From assembly GCF_034259325.1 (NCBI RefSeq), contig NZ_JAXIVS010000013.1:248001-312000 (forward strand): DNA of 64,000 bases. Reading direction: 5' to 3'. Positions within the stretch are counted from its first letter, which is position 1, and each line of letters starts with the position of its first letter. The position numbers and the translations under genes are program-made. A model generated the notes under the pieces. It did not search any database. It worked only from the letters and a program-made list of their open reading frames with translations, and was not told where the DNA came from. This stretch comes from Hyalangium ruber. GTDB taxonomy: Bacteria; Myxococcota; Myxococcia; Myxococcales; Myxococcaceae. This document shows, one piece after another, positions 1-9,596 of the stretch.

Positions 1-1002
1 CTGGAGGCCGGCAACATCTTCGTCCCGGATCTGAAGGTGTGGGCCGGCCAGCGCTTCTACCGCGGCACGGACGTCCACATCGCCGACTACTTCTATTTCA
101 ACAACCTGGCCTCCCAGGGCTTCGGCGCCAAGTACAAGGGCCTGGACGTCGCCGTGCTGCTGCAGACCAACCGCAACCAGGGCCTGTACGCGATCGATCA
201 GGACGGGGACCCGAACACCAGCAACCCGCTGATCCAGCGTCAGCGCACCACGTTCGTCGGCCAGTACGTGCTGCCGGTGATGGAGAAGCACTCGCTGCAG
301 TTCCTGGGTGAGTTCCACTACCTGCCGGCCGCGCGTACCAACATTGGCAGCCAGGCGCTGGCGCGCCGCGACTACGGCTACGTGGGCGGCGTCAAGGGTC
401 GCCTGGATCTGGGCAATGGCAGCTTCAACGAGCTGTCGGTGCGCGTCGGCGGCGGCATCGCCAACGGCGCCTTCGGTGCCTCGCAGACGTGGAGCACCTA
501 CGGTCGGACCAACGAGGACGATCGCTACGGCGGCGCGCTGGGCGTCGAGGCGGTGGAGCACATCCTCGTGAACGTGAACCCGCTGCTCTCGCTCAACGGC
601 TACGGCATCTTCCAGTACAGCCAGGGCGCCAGCGGCCTGTCACAGGACCACGCCATGAACTTCGCCACGGGCGTGCGCAGCTTCCTGTACCTGCACAACC
701 AGTTCCACCTGATCAACGAGCTGAGCTTCCAGGGGGTCGCCACCGGCCTGCCGGAGGGCGTGGAGTCTCCGCCGCTGCCCTGGGCGACCAAGTTCTCCAT
801 CGTGCCGACCATCGTCCCCTCGGGTGAGCGCTCGGCCTGGGCGCGGCCGCACCTGCGCTTCATCTACACGCTGGCCTACTACAGTGAGGGCGCGCGCAGC
901 GCGGCTCGGGCGAACTCGTCCGTCGCCTCGCCGTACCTGCGCAACTTCGGTCCGCGCGAGTTCGGCCACTTCCTGGGCGCCCGCGCCGAGTGGTGGTTCT
1001 AA
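1..1002 (+). CDS. Maltoporin-like outer-membrane carbohydrate porin, 3' part only
   Basis: The frame is open from base 1, so the start lies upstream of the window and only about 333 C-terminal residues are visible. Near the left edge the motif WAGQRFYRGTDVHIADYF matches the conserved WAGkRfY...DvHm.D.yy region of LamB-type porins. The rest alternates short hydrophobic/polar strands with Gly/Asn/Asp turns, as in a beta-barrel, and it ends in AEWWF, an aromatic C-terminus typical of Bam-assembled barrels. Role by family: passive uptake of sugars or oligosaccharides across the outer membrane. Specificity cannot be told. No sugar-uptake gene follows; the next gene is rpsA, with its own promoter. 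An internal GTG at base 37 is not a credible start because the family motif begins at or before it. Confidence 0.8.
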   Translation: MEAGNIFVPDLKVWAGQRFYRGTDVHIADYFYFNNLASQGFGAKYKGLDVAVLLQTNRNQGLYAIDQDGDPNTSNPLIQRQRTTFVGQYVLPVMEKHSLQFLGEFHYLPAARTNIGSQALARRDYGYVGGVKGRLDLGNGSFNELSVRVGGGIANGAFGASQTWSTYGRTNEDDRYGGALGVEAVEHILVNVNPLLSLNGYGIFQYSQGASGLSQDHAMNFATGVRSFLYLHNQFHLINELSFQGVATGLPEGVESPPLPWATKFSIVPTIVPSGERSAWARPHLRFIYTLAYYSEGARSAARANSSVASPYLRNFGPREFGHFLGARAEWWF

Positions 1003-1028
1003 ATCGGCCCGTTGTCTGGATGCTCCTG

Positions 1029-1049
1029 GGGCGGGCAGGCTTGCCGCCC
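1029..1049 (+). terminator. GC-rich hairpin after the porin gene
   Basis: The arm at 1029-1037 pairs with 1042-1049 (8 bp with one bulged G, GGCT loop) 27 nt after the porin stop. There is no T-tract, so it would be a weak or Rho-assisted terminator at best. It separates the porin from the rpsA promoter. Confidence 0.35.
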
Positions 1050-1131
1050 TGGGCCCCGGCTCGCCCCCTCGGACATGTTGCCTGGGGGGGCAGCCGTTCA
1101 TAGAGAGAGTGAACAAGAATCGCGTGCTCGC

Positions 1132-1161
1132 TTGACTGCCGGAAAGACCGGTGTCTAGGGT
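1132..1161 (+). promoter_or_regulatory. Probable housekeeping-sigma promoter of rpsA
   Basis: TTGACT at 1132-1137, an 18-nt spacer, then TAGGGT at 1156-1161. This fits a sigma-70-type promoter; the -35 box matches 5 of 6 consensus bases. Transcription would begin near 1168 and give a leader of about 105 nt before the rpsA ATG at 1273. A long leader suits S1, whose synthesis is autoregulated in other bacteria, but no specific S1-binding fold was recognised. Confidence 0.55.
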
Positions 1162-1272
1162 GCGCGGCTTCCAGTCCCCAAGGTGGGGACACACGAGGTT
1201 CCCGTCGCGCCCCGCGGGTGACTTTCGTGACGAACAGGGGCAGCTGTACCCGTTTCCAAGGACTTTCAATTC

Positions 1273-2988
<1,716 letters not shown>

Positions 2989-3022
2989 CCCTCGCTCCTC
3001 CCACTGGGAGGCACGCATGGGC

Positions 3023-3062
3023 GGCCGGGTTCCCGAATGGGGGCCCGGCCGTCTGCTTTTTC
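3023..3062 (+). terminator. Strong intrinsic terminator of rpsA
   Basis: Arms 3023-3034 and 3039-3050 form a 12-bp stem (10 Watson-Crick pairs plus two G-T) closed by a GAAT tetraloop. It is followed by GTCTGC and then five T residues ending at 3061. This is a textbook Rho-independent terminator 34 nt after the rpsA stop. Confidence 0.85.
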
Positions 3063-3182
3063 GGGCACTTACATGCATGAAGTCGGCGGGCCTGGGTGTT
3101 ACCAACAGTCCGTCCGAGTGTCGGAAGCCCAAAGCTCAACTCATGCTGTTCGGGGGCATGAGTCAGAGGGGGGACGACACGC

Positions 3183-3211
3183 TTGACCCCCCCGGAAGGG
3201 GCGGTGATAAG
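3183..3211 (+). promoter_or_regulatory. Probable promoter of the thiolase gene
   Basis: TTGACC at 3183-3188, a 17-nt spacer, then GATAAG at 3206-3211 (4 of 6 matches to the -10 consensus). A start near 3218 would leave a leader of about 37 nt carrying the ribosome-binding site AAGGAGG shortly before the ATG at 3255. Confidence 0.5.
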
Positions 3212-3254
3212 GGCTCACCTGTACGTATCCCCGGTTACCAAGGAGGCAGTTTCC

Positions 3255-4436
3255 ATGGCTCGTGAAGTCGTCATCGTGGGCGCGGCTCGCACCCCTATCG
3301 GTTCCTTCCAGGGCGCTCTCGCGAAGCTGACGGCGCCGCAGCTGGGTGCCATCGTCATCAAGGCGGCGCTGGAGCGGGCGGGCGTGAAGCCGGAGGCGGT
3401 ACAGGAAGTCATCATGGGCAACGTGCTGCAGGCGGGCGTGGGCCAGGCTCCCGCGCGTCAGGCGCTGCGCTTCGCGGGGCTGCCGGACACGGTGCCGGCC
3501 ACCACGCTCAACAAGGTTTGCGGCTCGGGCCTGAAGGCCGTCATCGCCGGCGCCCAGGCCATCGCGCTGGGTGACGCGGACGTGGTGGTGGTGGGCGGCA
3601 TGGAGTCCATGTCGAACGCGCCCTACGTGAGCCACACCATGCGCGGCGGCGCCCGCATGGGGAACGTGGAGTTCAAGGACGCGATGATCCTCGATGGCCT
3701 GTGGGATCCGTACGACAACGTCCACATGGGCGTCTGCGCCGAGGACTGCGCGGTGAAGCAGGACGTGAGCCGCTCGCAGCAGGACGAGTACGCGCTCGAG
3801 TCCACCAAGCGCGCCATCAACGCCCAGAAGGAGGGCCTGTTCACCGCGGAGATCGTCCCGGTGCCGATCCCCGGCAAGAAGCCCGAGGACACGGTGATGG
3901 TGGTGGAGGACGAGGGCCCGCGTAACGCGAAGCCGGAGAAGATCCCCACGCTCAAGCCGGTGTTCAAGAAGGACGGCACGGTGACGGCGGCCAACGCCTC
4001 GTCCATCAACGACGGCGCCGCGGCGCTGGTGCTCATGAGCGAGGAGCGCGCCAAGGCCGAGGGCCGGACGATCCTCGGTCGGATTACGGGCCACGCCCAG
4101 GCGGCGCGCAAGCCGGTGGAGTTCACCATCGCCCCGACGGACGCGATCAACAAGCTGCTGGAGAAGAAGGGCCTGAAGACGGACGCGGTGGATCTCTGGG
4201 AGATCAACGAGGCGTTCGCGGTGGTGTCCATCGCCAACAACCGGCTGCTGAAGCTGGACCCGTCGAAGGTGAACGTGCGCGGCGGCGCGGTGTCGCTGGG
4301 TCACCCCATCGGCGCCTCGGGCGCGCGCGTGCTGGTGACGCTGCTGCACGCGATGAAGGATCTGGACAAGAAGCGCGGGGTCGCGTCGCTGTGCATCGGC
4401 GGCGGCGAGGGCATCGCGCTGATGGTGGAGCGCTGA
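3255..4436 (+). CDS. Acetyl-CoA acetyltransferase (thiolase)
   Basis: 393 residues, the standard length of biosynthetic/degradative thiolases. The acyl-accepting cysteine is C89 in LNKVCGSGLK. The catalytic His lies in GHPIGASGAR (H350) and the second Cys in CIGGGEG (C380), so the full Cys-His-Cys set is present. The reaction interconverts two acetyl-CoA and acetoacetyl-CoA plus CoA. The ATG at 3255 is chosen because AAGGAGG lies just before it and the protein then starts in register with the family; an earlier in-frame start at 3183 would add a junk extension. A two-subunit CoA-transferase follows, so thiolysis of acetoacetyl-CoA made by that enzyme is the likely role. The long-chain or beta-ketoadipyl thiolase variants cannot be fully excluded. 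Confidence 0.93.
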   Translation: MAREVVIVGAARTPIGSFQGALAKLTAPQLGAIVIKAALERAGVKPEAVQEVIMGNVLQAGVGQAPARQALRFAGLPDTVPATTLNKVCGSGLKAVIAGAQAIALGDADVVVVGGMESMSNAPYVSHTMRGGARMGNVEFKDAMILDGLWDPYDNVHMGVCAEDCAVKQDVSRSQQDEYALESTKRAINAQKEGLFTAEIVPVPIPGKKPEDTVMVVEDEGPRNAKPEKIPTLKPVFKKDGTVTAANASSINDGAAALVLMSEERAKAEGRTILGRITGHAQAARKPVEFTIAPTDAINKLLEKKGLKTDAVDLWEINEAFAVVSIANNRLLKLDPSKVNVRGGAVSLGHPIGASGARVLVTLLHAMKDLDKKRGVASLCIGGGEGIALMVER

Positions 4437-4440
4437 TCTT

Positions 4441-4500
4441 CCTCTCCCTTCGGGGGAGGACCGGGGTGAGGGTGCTGAGCATCCTCACCCCGTGTTTCTT
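4441..4500 (+). repeat. Tandem hairpins (REP-like) between thiolase and CoA-transferase genes
   Basis: The first stem pairs 4441-4448 with 4452-4459 (8 bp, one G-T). The second is a perfect 10-bp stem, 4462-4471 with 4483-4492, whose loop can itself fold (TGC/GCA), followed by TGTTTCTTGT. The CTCTCCC...GGGGTGAGG core resembles the palindromic extragenic elements common in GC-rich genomes. It may stabilise or partly terminate the thiolase transcript before scoA. Confidence 0.55.
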
Positions 4501-4515
4501 GTAGCGGGAGGGCGG

Positions 4516-5214
4516 ATGAACAAGATCTACGCGAGCGCGGACGAGGCGGTCGCCGACATCCCGGATAACTGCACGCTGATGAGCGGCGGCTTCGGGCTGA
4601 GCGGCAACCCTGAGAACCTGATCGAGGCACTTCACCGCAAGAACGTGAAGGGGCTGACGATCATCTCCAACAACTGCGGCACCACCGAGCTGGGGCTCGG
4701 CATCCTGCTGGCGAACAAGCAGGTGAAGAAGATGGTGTCCAGCTACGTGGGAGAGAACAAGATCTTCGAGGCGCAGTTCCTCTCGGGCGAGCTGAAGGTG
4801 GAGCTCAACCCGCAGGGCACGCTGGCCGAGCGCATCCGCGCCGGCGGCAGCGGCATCGGCGGCTTCTTCACCCCGACGGGCGCGGGCACGCCGCTGGCCG
4901 AGGGCAAGGAGACGCGGATGATCGACGGGCGCCTGCACGTGTTGGAGACGCCGCTGAAGGCGGACTTCGCGATCGTTCGCGCGTGGAAGGCGGACCGCCT
5001 GGGCAACCTGGTGTTCCGCAAGACGGCCCGCAACTTCTCGCCGATGATGTGCATGGCGGCGAAGGTGACGATCGTCGAGGCGGAGCACATCGTCGAGGCC
5101 GGAGAGATCGACGGCGATCTCATCCACGTGCCCAGCGTGTTCGTGCATCGCATCATCCAGTCGAAGAACCTGAAGAAGTGGATCGAGCGGCGCACCGTCC
5201 GCAAGCAGGCCTGA
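4516..5214 (+). CDS. scoA: 3-oxoacid CoA-transferase, subunit A
   Basis: 232 residues, the normal size for the alpha subunit of two-subunit succinyl-CoA:3-ketoacid CoA-transferases. Family signatures are [16 protein letters not shown] near the N-terminus and [11 protein letters not shown] after it. With subunit B it moves CoA from succinyl-CoA to acetoacetate, giving acetoacetyl-CoA and succinate in the cytoplasm. The ATG at 4516 is preferred over an upstream GTG at 4492 because GGGAGG lies just before it and the family begins M-N-K. It sits between the thiolase and subunit B, 8 nt from the latter. An acetate-CoA transferase (AtoDA-like) reading is the main alternative. Confidence 0.88.
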   Translation: MNKIYASADEAVADIPDNCTLMSGGFGLSGNPENLIEALHRKNVKGLTIISNNCGTTELGLGILLANKQVKKMVSSYVGENKIFEAQFLSGELKVELNPQGTLAERIRAGGSGIGGFFTPTGAGTPLAEGKETRMIDGRLHVLETPLKADFAIVRAWKADRLGNLVFRKTARNFSPMMCMAAKVTIVEAEHIVEAGEIDGDLIHVPSVFVHRIIQSKNLKKWIERRTVRKQA

Positions 5215-5222
5215 GGACCTCC

Positions 5223-5879
5223 ATGCCCCTGACCCGTGAACAGATCGCGCAGCGCATCGCCCAGGAGCTGAAGGACGGCTTCTACGTGAACCTCGGCATT
5301 GGCGTGCCCACGCTGGTGGCCAACTACGTCCCGGCCGGCATCGACATCATGCTCCAGTCGGAGAACGGCCTGCTGGGCATCGGCCCCTGGCCCACGGAGG
5401 CCGACGTGGACCCGGACCTCATCAACGCCGGCAAGGAGACGGTGACGGCGGTGAAGGGCGCCGCCTTCTTCGACTCGGCGCTGTCGTTCGGGATGATCCG
5501 CGGCGGCCACATCGACATGGCCGTGCTGGGCGCCCTCGAGGTGAGCGAGGAGGGTGACCTGGCCAACTGGATGGTGCCCGGCAAGATGGTGAAGGGCCCG
5601 GGCGGCGCCATGGACCTGGCCGTGGGTGCCAAGCGCATCTACGTGGCCATGGAGCACGCCACCAAGGATGGCAGCCCGAAGATCCTCAAGAAGTGCTCGC
5701 TGCCGCTCACCGGCCTCAAGTGCGTACACCACATCGTCACCGACCACGCCCTGATCGACGTGACGCCCGAGGGGCTGCTGCTGCGCGAGCTGGCGCCCGG
5801 GGTGACGGTGGAGCAGGTGCAGCGCATCACCGAGCCGAAGCTGAAGGTGGCTTCGGATGTGCGGGAGATGAAGGTCTGA
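5223..5879 (+). CDS. scoB: 3-oxoacid CoA-transferase, subunit B
   Basis: 218 residues, matching the beta subunit. It carries [14 protein letters not shown] and the catalytic-glutamate motif [10 protein letters not shown] (E47, which forms the glutamyl-CoA intermediate in this family), then [14 protein letters not shown]. The start is the ATG at 5223, 8 nt after the scoA stop; the frame stays open upstream inside scoA, but an extension there would not match the family. Thiolase, subunit A and subunit B together make a compact acetoacetate-to-acetyl-CoA route, useful for ketone or leucine breakdown. Confidence 0.88.
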   Translation: MPLTREQIAQRIAQELKDGFYVNLGIGVPTLVANYVPAGIDIMLQSENGLLGIGPWPTEADVDPDLINAGKETVTAVKGAAFFDSALSFGMIRGGHIDMAVLGALEVSEEGDLANWMVPGKMVKGPGGAMDLAVGAKRIYVAMEHATKDGSPKILKKCSLPLTGLKCVHHIVTDHALIDVTPEGLLLRELAPGVTVEQVQRITEPKLKVASDVREMKV

Positions 5880-5894
5880 GAGATTGACGCTCTG

Positions 5895-5934
5895 GCGCTC
5901 CGCTGCGACCATCCCGGTCCCCACAGCGGAGCGC
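5895..5934 (+). promoter_or_regulatory. 11-bp inverted repeat covering the ribosome-binding site of the PilZ gene
   Basis: GCGCTCCGCTG (5895-5905) pairs perfectly with CAGCGGAGCGC (5924-5934), with an 18-nt loop. The right arm contains the only Shine-Dalgarno-like GGAG and ends 2 nt before the ATG at 5937. The stem would therefore hide the start site in the transcript, or it could serve as a dyad operator or a terminator for scoB (no T-tract). Confidence 0.6.
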
Positions 5935-5936
5935 TC

Positions 5937-6314
5937 ATGCCGGAACACTCTCAGAAGCCCAACCCAGGGGCACGGGCGCCCCGGCTCGAATATGAGCTGC
6001 CGGTGGCGTACCGGACCGTGTCGGGCTTCGTCACGGACTGGGCGGTCAACATCTCCCGGGGTGGGCTCTTCATCAATACGCAGAAGCCCCTGCCGGTGGG
6101 GACGCTGGTCAAGCTCATCATCTCGCTGCCGGGGACGGAGTTTCCGTTCGACCTGACGGGGCGGGTGACGCGGGTGAACGAGGCCCACGCGGAGCCAAAC
6201 CAGGTCCCCGGGATGGCCGTCGAGTTCGTAAACGTTGATGACGAGAAGCGGTCGCGCATCGAGGAGTTCGTGGAGCGCCTGCGCAAGGCGCTCCCCCCGG
6301 AAGAGCGGGGCTGA
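5937..6314 (+). CDS. PilZ domain protein
   Basis: 125 residues, essentially one PilZ domain. N-x-S-R-G-G-L-F-I (in NISRGGLFINT) corresponds to the D/N-x-S-x-x-G signature, followed by LPVGTLVKL and GRVTRVN strands and a C-terminal charged helix. PilZ domains often sense cyclic di-GMP, but the canonical R-x-x-x-R ligand motif is not evident upstream of the signature, so binding is doubtful; many myxobacterial PilZ proteins share this. The start ATG at 5937 follows GGAG inside an inverted repeat. The gene stands alone between scoB and the RNA methyltransferase. A second PilZ domain in this window is fused to an Hsp70. Confidence 0.85.
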   Translation: MPEHSQKPNPGARAPRLEYELPVAYRTVSGFVTDWAVNISRGGLFINTQKPLPVGTLVKLIISLPGTEFPFDLTGRVTRVNEAHAEPNQVPGMAVEFVNVDDEKRSRIEEFVERLRKALPPEERG

Positions 6315-6364
6315 GGCGCGACCCGGTACCCGCGTGGCCCCTTGGAGCCGCGCCCGAGCGCCCC

Positions 6365-7651
6365 ATGTTGCCCCTGCCTGAGACCCCCATTGATGTGACG
6401 ATCGAGCGCCTCGGGCAGCTGGGCGAGGGCGTGGCCTCCTGGCAGGGCCGCACCGTCTTCGTGCCGGGTGCCTTCCCGGGCGATGTGGTGCGCGTGCAGT
6501 TGGAGCAGCAGGGCAAGGTGCTGCGCGGGCTCCTGGAGCAGGTGGTGACGCCGAGCAAGGATCGGCGTGCCTCGCCGTGCCCCCTGAATACGGAGTGTGG
6601 CGGCTGCGACTGGCTGGAGCTGGCCGAGCCCGCCCAGCGTGCCGCGAAGCAGGAGATCGTCCTTTCTACCCTGGAGCACCTGGGCCGGCTGCAGAGGGAC
6701 CGGTTCACCGTGCGCCCGCTGCTCGTGGCGCCGAGGGACTTCGGGTACCGGCGGCGGGCGGTGCTGCACTTCGCCAAGGGGGCGCTGGCGTACTTTGGAC
6801 GGCGGAGCCACGAGCGGGTGCCGGTATCCGAGTGCGGCGCGCTGACTCCGGTGCTCGCTCCGTTGCCTGGGAGGCTGGCGCCGCTGCTCAAGCCGCTCTC
6901 CAAGGACGCGGAGGAGGTGCATCTGCTGGCGGAGGGCGCCAAGGCCTCCTTCGCGGTGATGATGACGGGGTTGGTGACGGCGCGGCACGTGGAGGCCGCC
7001 GAGGCCGCCGTGCGCGCGCTGCGGTTGGAGGGCGCGGTGCTGGTGCCGAAGGAGGGCTCGCCCCGGCTCATTGGCAAGCCGGCGCTGCGCTCGCTGTCGC
7101 CGCTGCGGCCCGAGGTGCCGATGTACCTGCGGCCGGACTCCTTCTCCCAGGCACATGCGGAGGCCAACGTGGGCCTTGTCACTTCGGCCCTGTACGAGCT
7201 GGCCCCGCGTGAGACGGACTCGGTGTTGGAGCTGTACTCGGGCAACGGCAACTTCACCTTCCCGGTGGCGGCCACCGCGGCCTCGGTGCTGGGGGTGGAG
7301 TCGTCTCCCGTCGGTGTGGAGCTGGCCCAGCGCAGCGCCCGGGAGGGTGGGGTGGCCAACGTGCGCTTCATCCAGGGCGACGCGCGCAAGGCCTGCGAGG
7401 GGCTTCGGGTGGAGGGGCAGCGGTTCGACCTCTGTCTGGCGGATCCACCGCGCACGGGCGCTCCGGGACTCGCACTCCAGGTATCAGCACTGGGAGTGAA
7501 GAGGGTGGTGTATGTGGCGTGTGACCCGGCCTCGTTGGCTCGAGACGCGGCGGGGTTGGTGGAGGCGGGTTACAAGCCCCTGGCGCTCCAGGTGGTGGAC
7601 ATGTTCCCGCAGACCCACCATGTGGAAGCCGTCATGTCGTTCGAGCGCTGA
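6365..7651 (+). CDS. 23S rRNA/tRNA m5U-type methyltransferase (RumA/TrmA family)
   Basis: 428 residues. An N-terminal TRAM RNA-binding domain (about 1-60) is followed by the [4Fe-4S] cysteines C72, C78, C81 and C157 in the C-x5-C-x2-C...C pattern of RumA-type enzymes. The C-terminal Rossmann domain has the SAM motif LELYSGNGNFTFP, the ADPPRTGAPG motif, the catalytic nucleophile C386 in VACDPASLARD and the general base E421 in HHVEAV. It methylates C5 of a uridine in structured RNA; which RNA cannot be fixed from sequence. Several enzymes of this family usually coexist, so no gene symbol is assigned. The VWA gene follows 10 nt later, suggesting co-transcription. Confidence 0.9.
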   Translation: MLPLPETPIDVTIERLGQLGEGVASWQGRTVFVPGAFPGDVVRVQLEQQGKVLRGLLEQVVTPSKDRRASPCPLNTECGGCDWLELAEPAQRAAKQEIVLSTLEHLGRLQRDRFTVRPLLVAPRDFGYRRRAVLHFAKGALAYFGRRSHERVPVSECGALTPVLAPLPGRLAPLLKPLSKDAEEVHLLAEGAKASFAVMMTGLVTARHVEAAEAAVRALRLEGAVLVPKEGSPRLIGKPALRSLSPLRPEVPMYLRPDSFSQAHAEANVGLVTSALYELAPRETDSVLELYSGNGNFTFPVAATAASVLGVESSPVGVELAQRSAREGGVANVRFIQGDARKACEGLRVEGQRFDLCLADPPRTGAPGLALQVSALGVKRVVYVACDPASLARDAAGLVEAGYKPLALQVVDMFPQTHHVEAVMSFER

Positions 7652-7661
7652 AGGAGGACGC

Positions 7662-9059
7662 GTGGACGCCCGCATCGTCGAGTTCGCCGAGGTGCTGCGC
7701 CAGAACGGTGTTCGGGTGAGCACATCCGAGGTGCAGGACGCCCTGCGTGCCGCCTCCGAGGTGGGCCTGAAGGAGCGCACCGTCTTTCGCGCGGTGATGC
7801 GCACCACGCTCATCAAGCGCGAGCTGGACGTGGACGTCTTCAACCGCGCCTTCGACTTCTACTTCTCAGGGGCGGCGAAGACGTTCGAGGCGCTCGACAA
7901 GTCGCTGGCGAAGCAGATCGAGGAGGACGGCTATCTCCAGGGCGACGAGCTGAAGATGGTGCTGTACCAGATGAACCTGCTCTTCCCGGAGATGTCGCCG
8001 CTGGCCAAGGCCATCGTGGAGGGAGACCGGGCGCGGCTGGCGCAGATCTTCCGCTCGGCCATGCTCCAGCTGGACCTGTCGCGGATGGAGAGCGGCCTTC
8101 AGGCGGGGTTCTTCTCTCGCCGGTTGCTGGCGGGCGCGGGCATGGAGCAGGCGCGCTTGGACCTGAAGTCCATGGAGGCCGAGCTGGCCGCGCGCGGCCT
8201 GTCCGTGGAAGGGGTGGAGATCGTCTCCCGCTATGTCGCGGACGCGATGCGGAAGATCGAGGAGGCGGCGCGTCAGGAGGTGAAGCAGCAGGCCGAGGCG
8301 CGCATCCGCCGGCGCACGGACTCGGTGGCGGACAAGCCGCTGCACCTGCTCACCCAGGCCGAGATCGATCAGATGCAGTCGGCTGTGCGAACCCTGGCCG
8401 AGAAGCTCAAGAGCCGGCTCATTCGCAAGCAACGCTCGCACCGGCGCGGAGCGCTCAACGTGCGCCGCACGCTGCGCCGCAACATGCCGTGGGGTGGGGT
8501 GCCCATGGTGCCCCAGTTCCGCGCGCGGCGCCCCGAGCGCCCCGAGGTGGTCGTCCTCTGCGACGTCTCGGACTCGGTGCGCAATGCGTCTCGGATGATG
8601 CTGCTCTTCACGTACACGCTGCAGGAGCTGTTCGTGCGCGTGCGCTCCTTCGTCTTCGTCTCGGACGTGGGTGAGGTGACGCAGTTCTTCAAGGATCAGG
8701 ATGTGGACCAGGCGATCGATCTAGCCACCGCGGGCAAGACGATCTCCTTGAGCTCCAACTCGAACTACGGCCGGGCGCTCGCGGACTTCTCGCGGGATTA
8801 CCTGGGAAGCATCACCCGGCGCACCACGGTGATGATCATTGGAGACGGCCGGAACAACTACAACCCGAACAACGCCTGGGCGCTGAAGGATCTCAAGCGC
8901 AAGGCGAAGCGGCTGCTGTGGATCTGCCCCGAGGAGCGGGGCAACTGGGGCATCGGCGACAGCGAGATGCTCACCTATGAGAAGCACTGCCACCAGGCGG
9001 TGACGGTCAACTCGGTGAGCGACCTCGCCCGCATCGCCGACCAACTCGTACCTGCCTGA
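7662..9059 (+). CDS. VWA domain (CoxE-like) protein
   Basis: 465 residues starting at GTG 7662, chosen because AAGGAGG sits directly upstream; a longer frame overlapping the methyltransferase has no matching signal. The N-terminal two thirds are helical and charged. The C-terminal third is a von Willebrand A domain with a complete MIDAS start, D301-V-S303-D-S305, then a hydrophobic strand and DGRNN. CoxE/VWA proteins usually work with a MoxR AAA+ ATPase in metal-enzyme maturation, but no MoxR gene is in the window. The next gene is 12 nt downstream and probably functions with it. The target is unknown. Confidence 0.82.
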   Translation: MDARIVEFAEVLRQNGVRVSTSEVQDALRAASEVGLKERTVFRAVMRTTLIKRELDVDVFNRAFDFYFSGAAKTFEALDKSLAKQIEEDGYLQGDELKMVLYQMNLLFPEMSPLAKAIVEGDRARLAQIFRSAMLQLDLSRMESGLQAGFFSRRLLAGAGMEQARLDLKSMEAELAARGLSVEGVEIVSRYVADAMRKIEEAARQEVKQQAEARIRRRTDSVADKPLHLLTQAEIDQMQSAVRTLAEKLKSRLIRKQRSHRRGALNVRRTLRRNMPWGGVPMVPQFRARRPERPEVVVLCDVSDSVRNASRMMLLFTYTLQELFVRVRSFVFVSDVGEVTQFFKDQDVDQAIDLATAGKTISLSSNSNYGRALADFSRDYLGSITRRTTVMIIGDGRNNYNPNNAWALKDLKRKAKRLLWICPEERGNWGIGDSEMLTYEKHCHQAVTVNSVSDLARIADQLVPA

Positions 9060-9071
9060 CGGAGATTCGCC

Positions 9072-9569
9072 ATGTCCTCCTTCTTCGATGACACGCATGA
9101 ACTGGTCACCACCGATATGCAGGCCGCGGATGACCGGACGCTGCGGCTCGCGGCTGTTCCGCTCACCGAGCAGGAGCTCGAAGGGCTGATCCGCTACCAG
9201 GAGACCTTCCTGTCCATCGCGGAGCACACGCCGGGGGCCGAGGCGCTCGCGCGAGCGCACACGGAGGCACTCAAGGCCTCCGGCCTACCGGACGCCCGGC
9301 GGGTCGAGCAGGGCAATGCGATTCTCCGGACCTTCAGCGGGCAGCGCTGGGGTATCCACAAGCTCAAGGACAAGCTGAAGCAGTTGGAGTCCCAGGGCCC
9401 CGAGGCGGACGAGCTGCGCGAGCGCATCCGCGAGGAGCTGACCCGGCTGGAGCGGACCGATGGCTTCTCCCGGCGCTATGGAGAGGAGCTACTCAAGCTC
9501 CTCCAGAAGCACGAGGAGCAGTTGGTGAAGCTCCACACCCGGATGACCGGGGTGCTCAGCCGGGGCTGA
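9072..9569 (+). CDS. Conserved helical protein of unknown function next to the VWA gene
   Basis: 165 residues with no recognised domain, signal peptide or membrane segment. It looks almost wholly alpha-helical: from about residue 95 there is a long charged stretch rich in Lys, Glu, Leu and Arg with heptad-like spacing (HKLKDKLKQLE, ELRERIREELTRLE, LLKLLQKHEEQLVKL), so a coiled coil is likely. The ATG at 9072 follows GGAG in the intergenic 12 nt. Tight linkage to the VWA/CoxE gene suggests a partner or adaptor role, which is inference only. Confidence 0.7.
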   Translation: MSSFFDDTHELVTTDMQAADDRTLRLAAVPLTEQELEGLIRYQETFLSIAEHTPGAEALARAHTEALKASGLPDARRVEQGNAILRTFSGQRWGIHKLKDKLKQLESQGPEADELRERIREELTRLERTDGFSRRYGEELLKLLQKHEEQLVKLHTRMTGVLSRG

Positions 9570-9581
9570 GGAGATATCTCC
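9570..9581. promoter_or_regulatory. Perfect 12-bp palindrome
   Basis: GGAGATATCTCC lies immediately after the stop of the 165-residue gene and 15 nt before the ATG of the cysteine-rich lipoprotein. A perfect AT-centred palindrome at this position could be an operator for the following two-gene unit. A second copy was not noticed. Confidence 0.3.
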
Positions 9582-9596
9582 AGGGCGGAAGTGACT

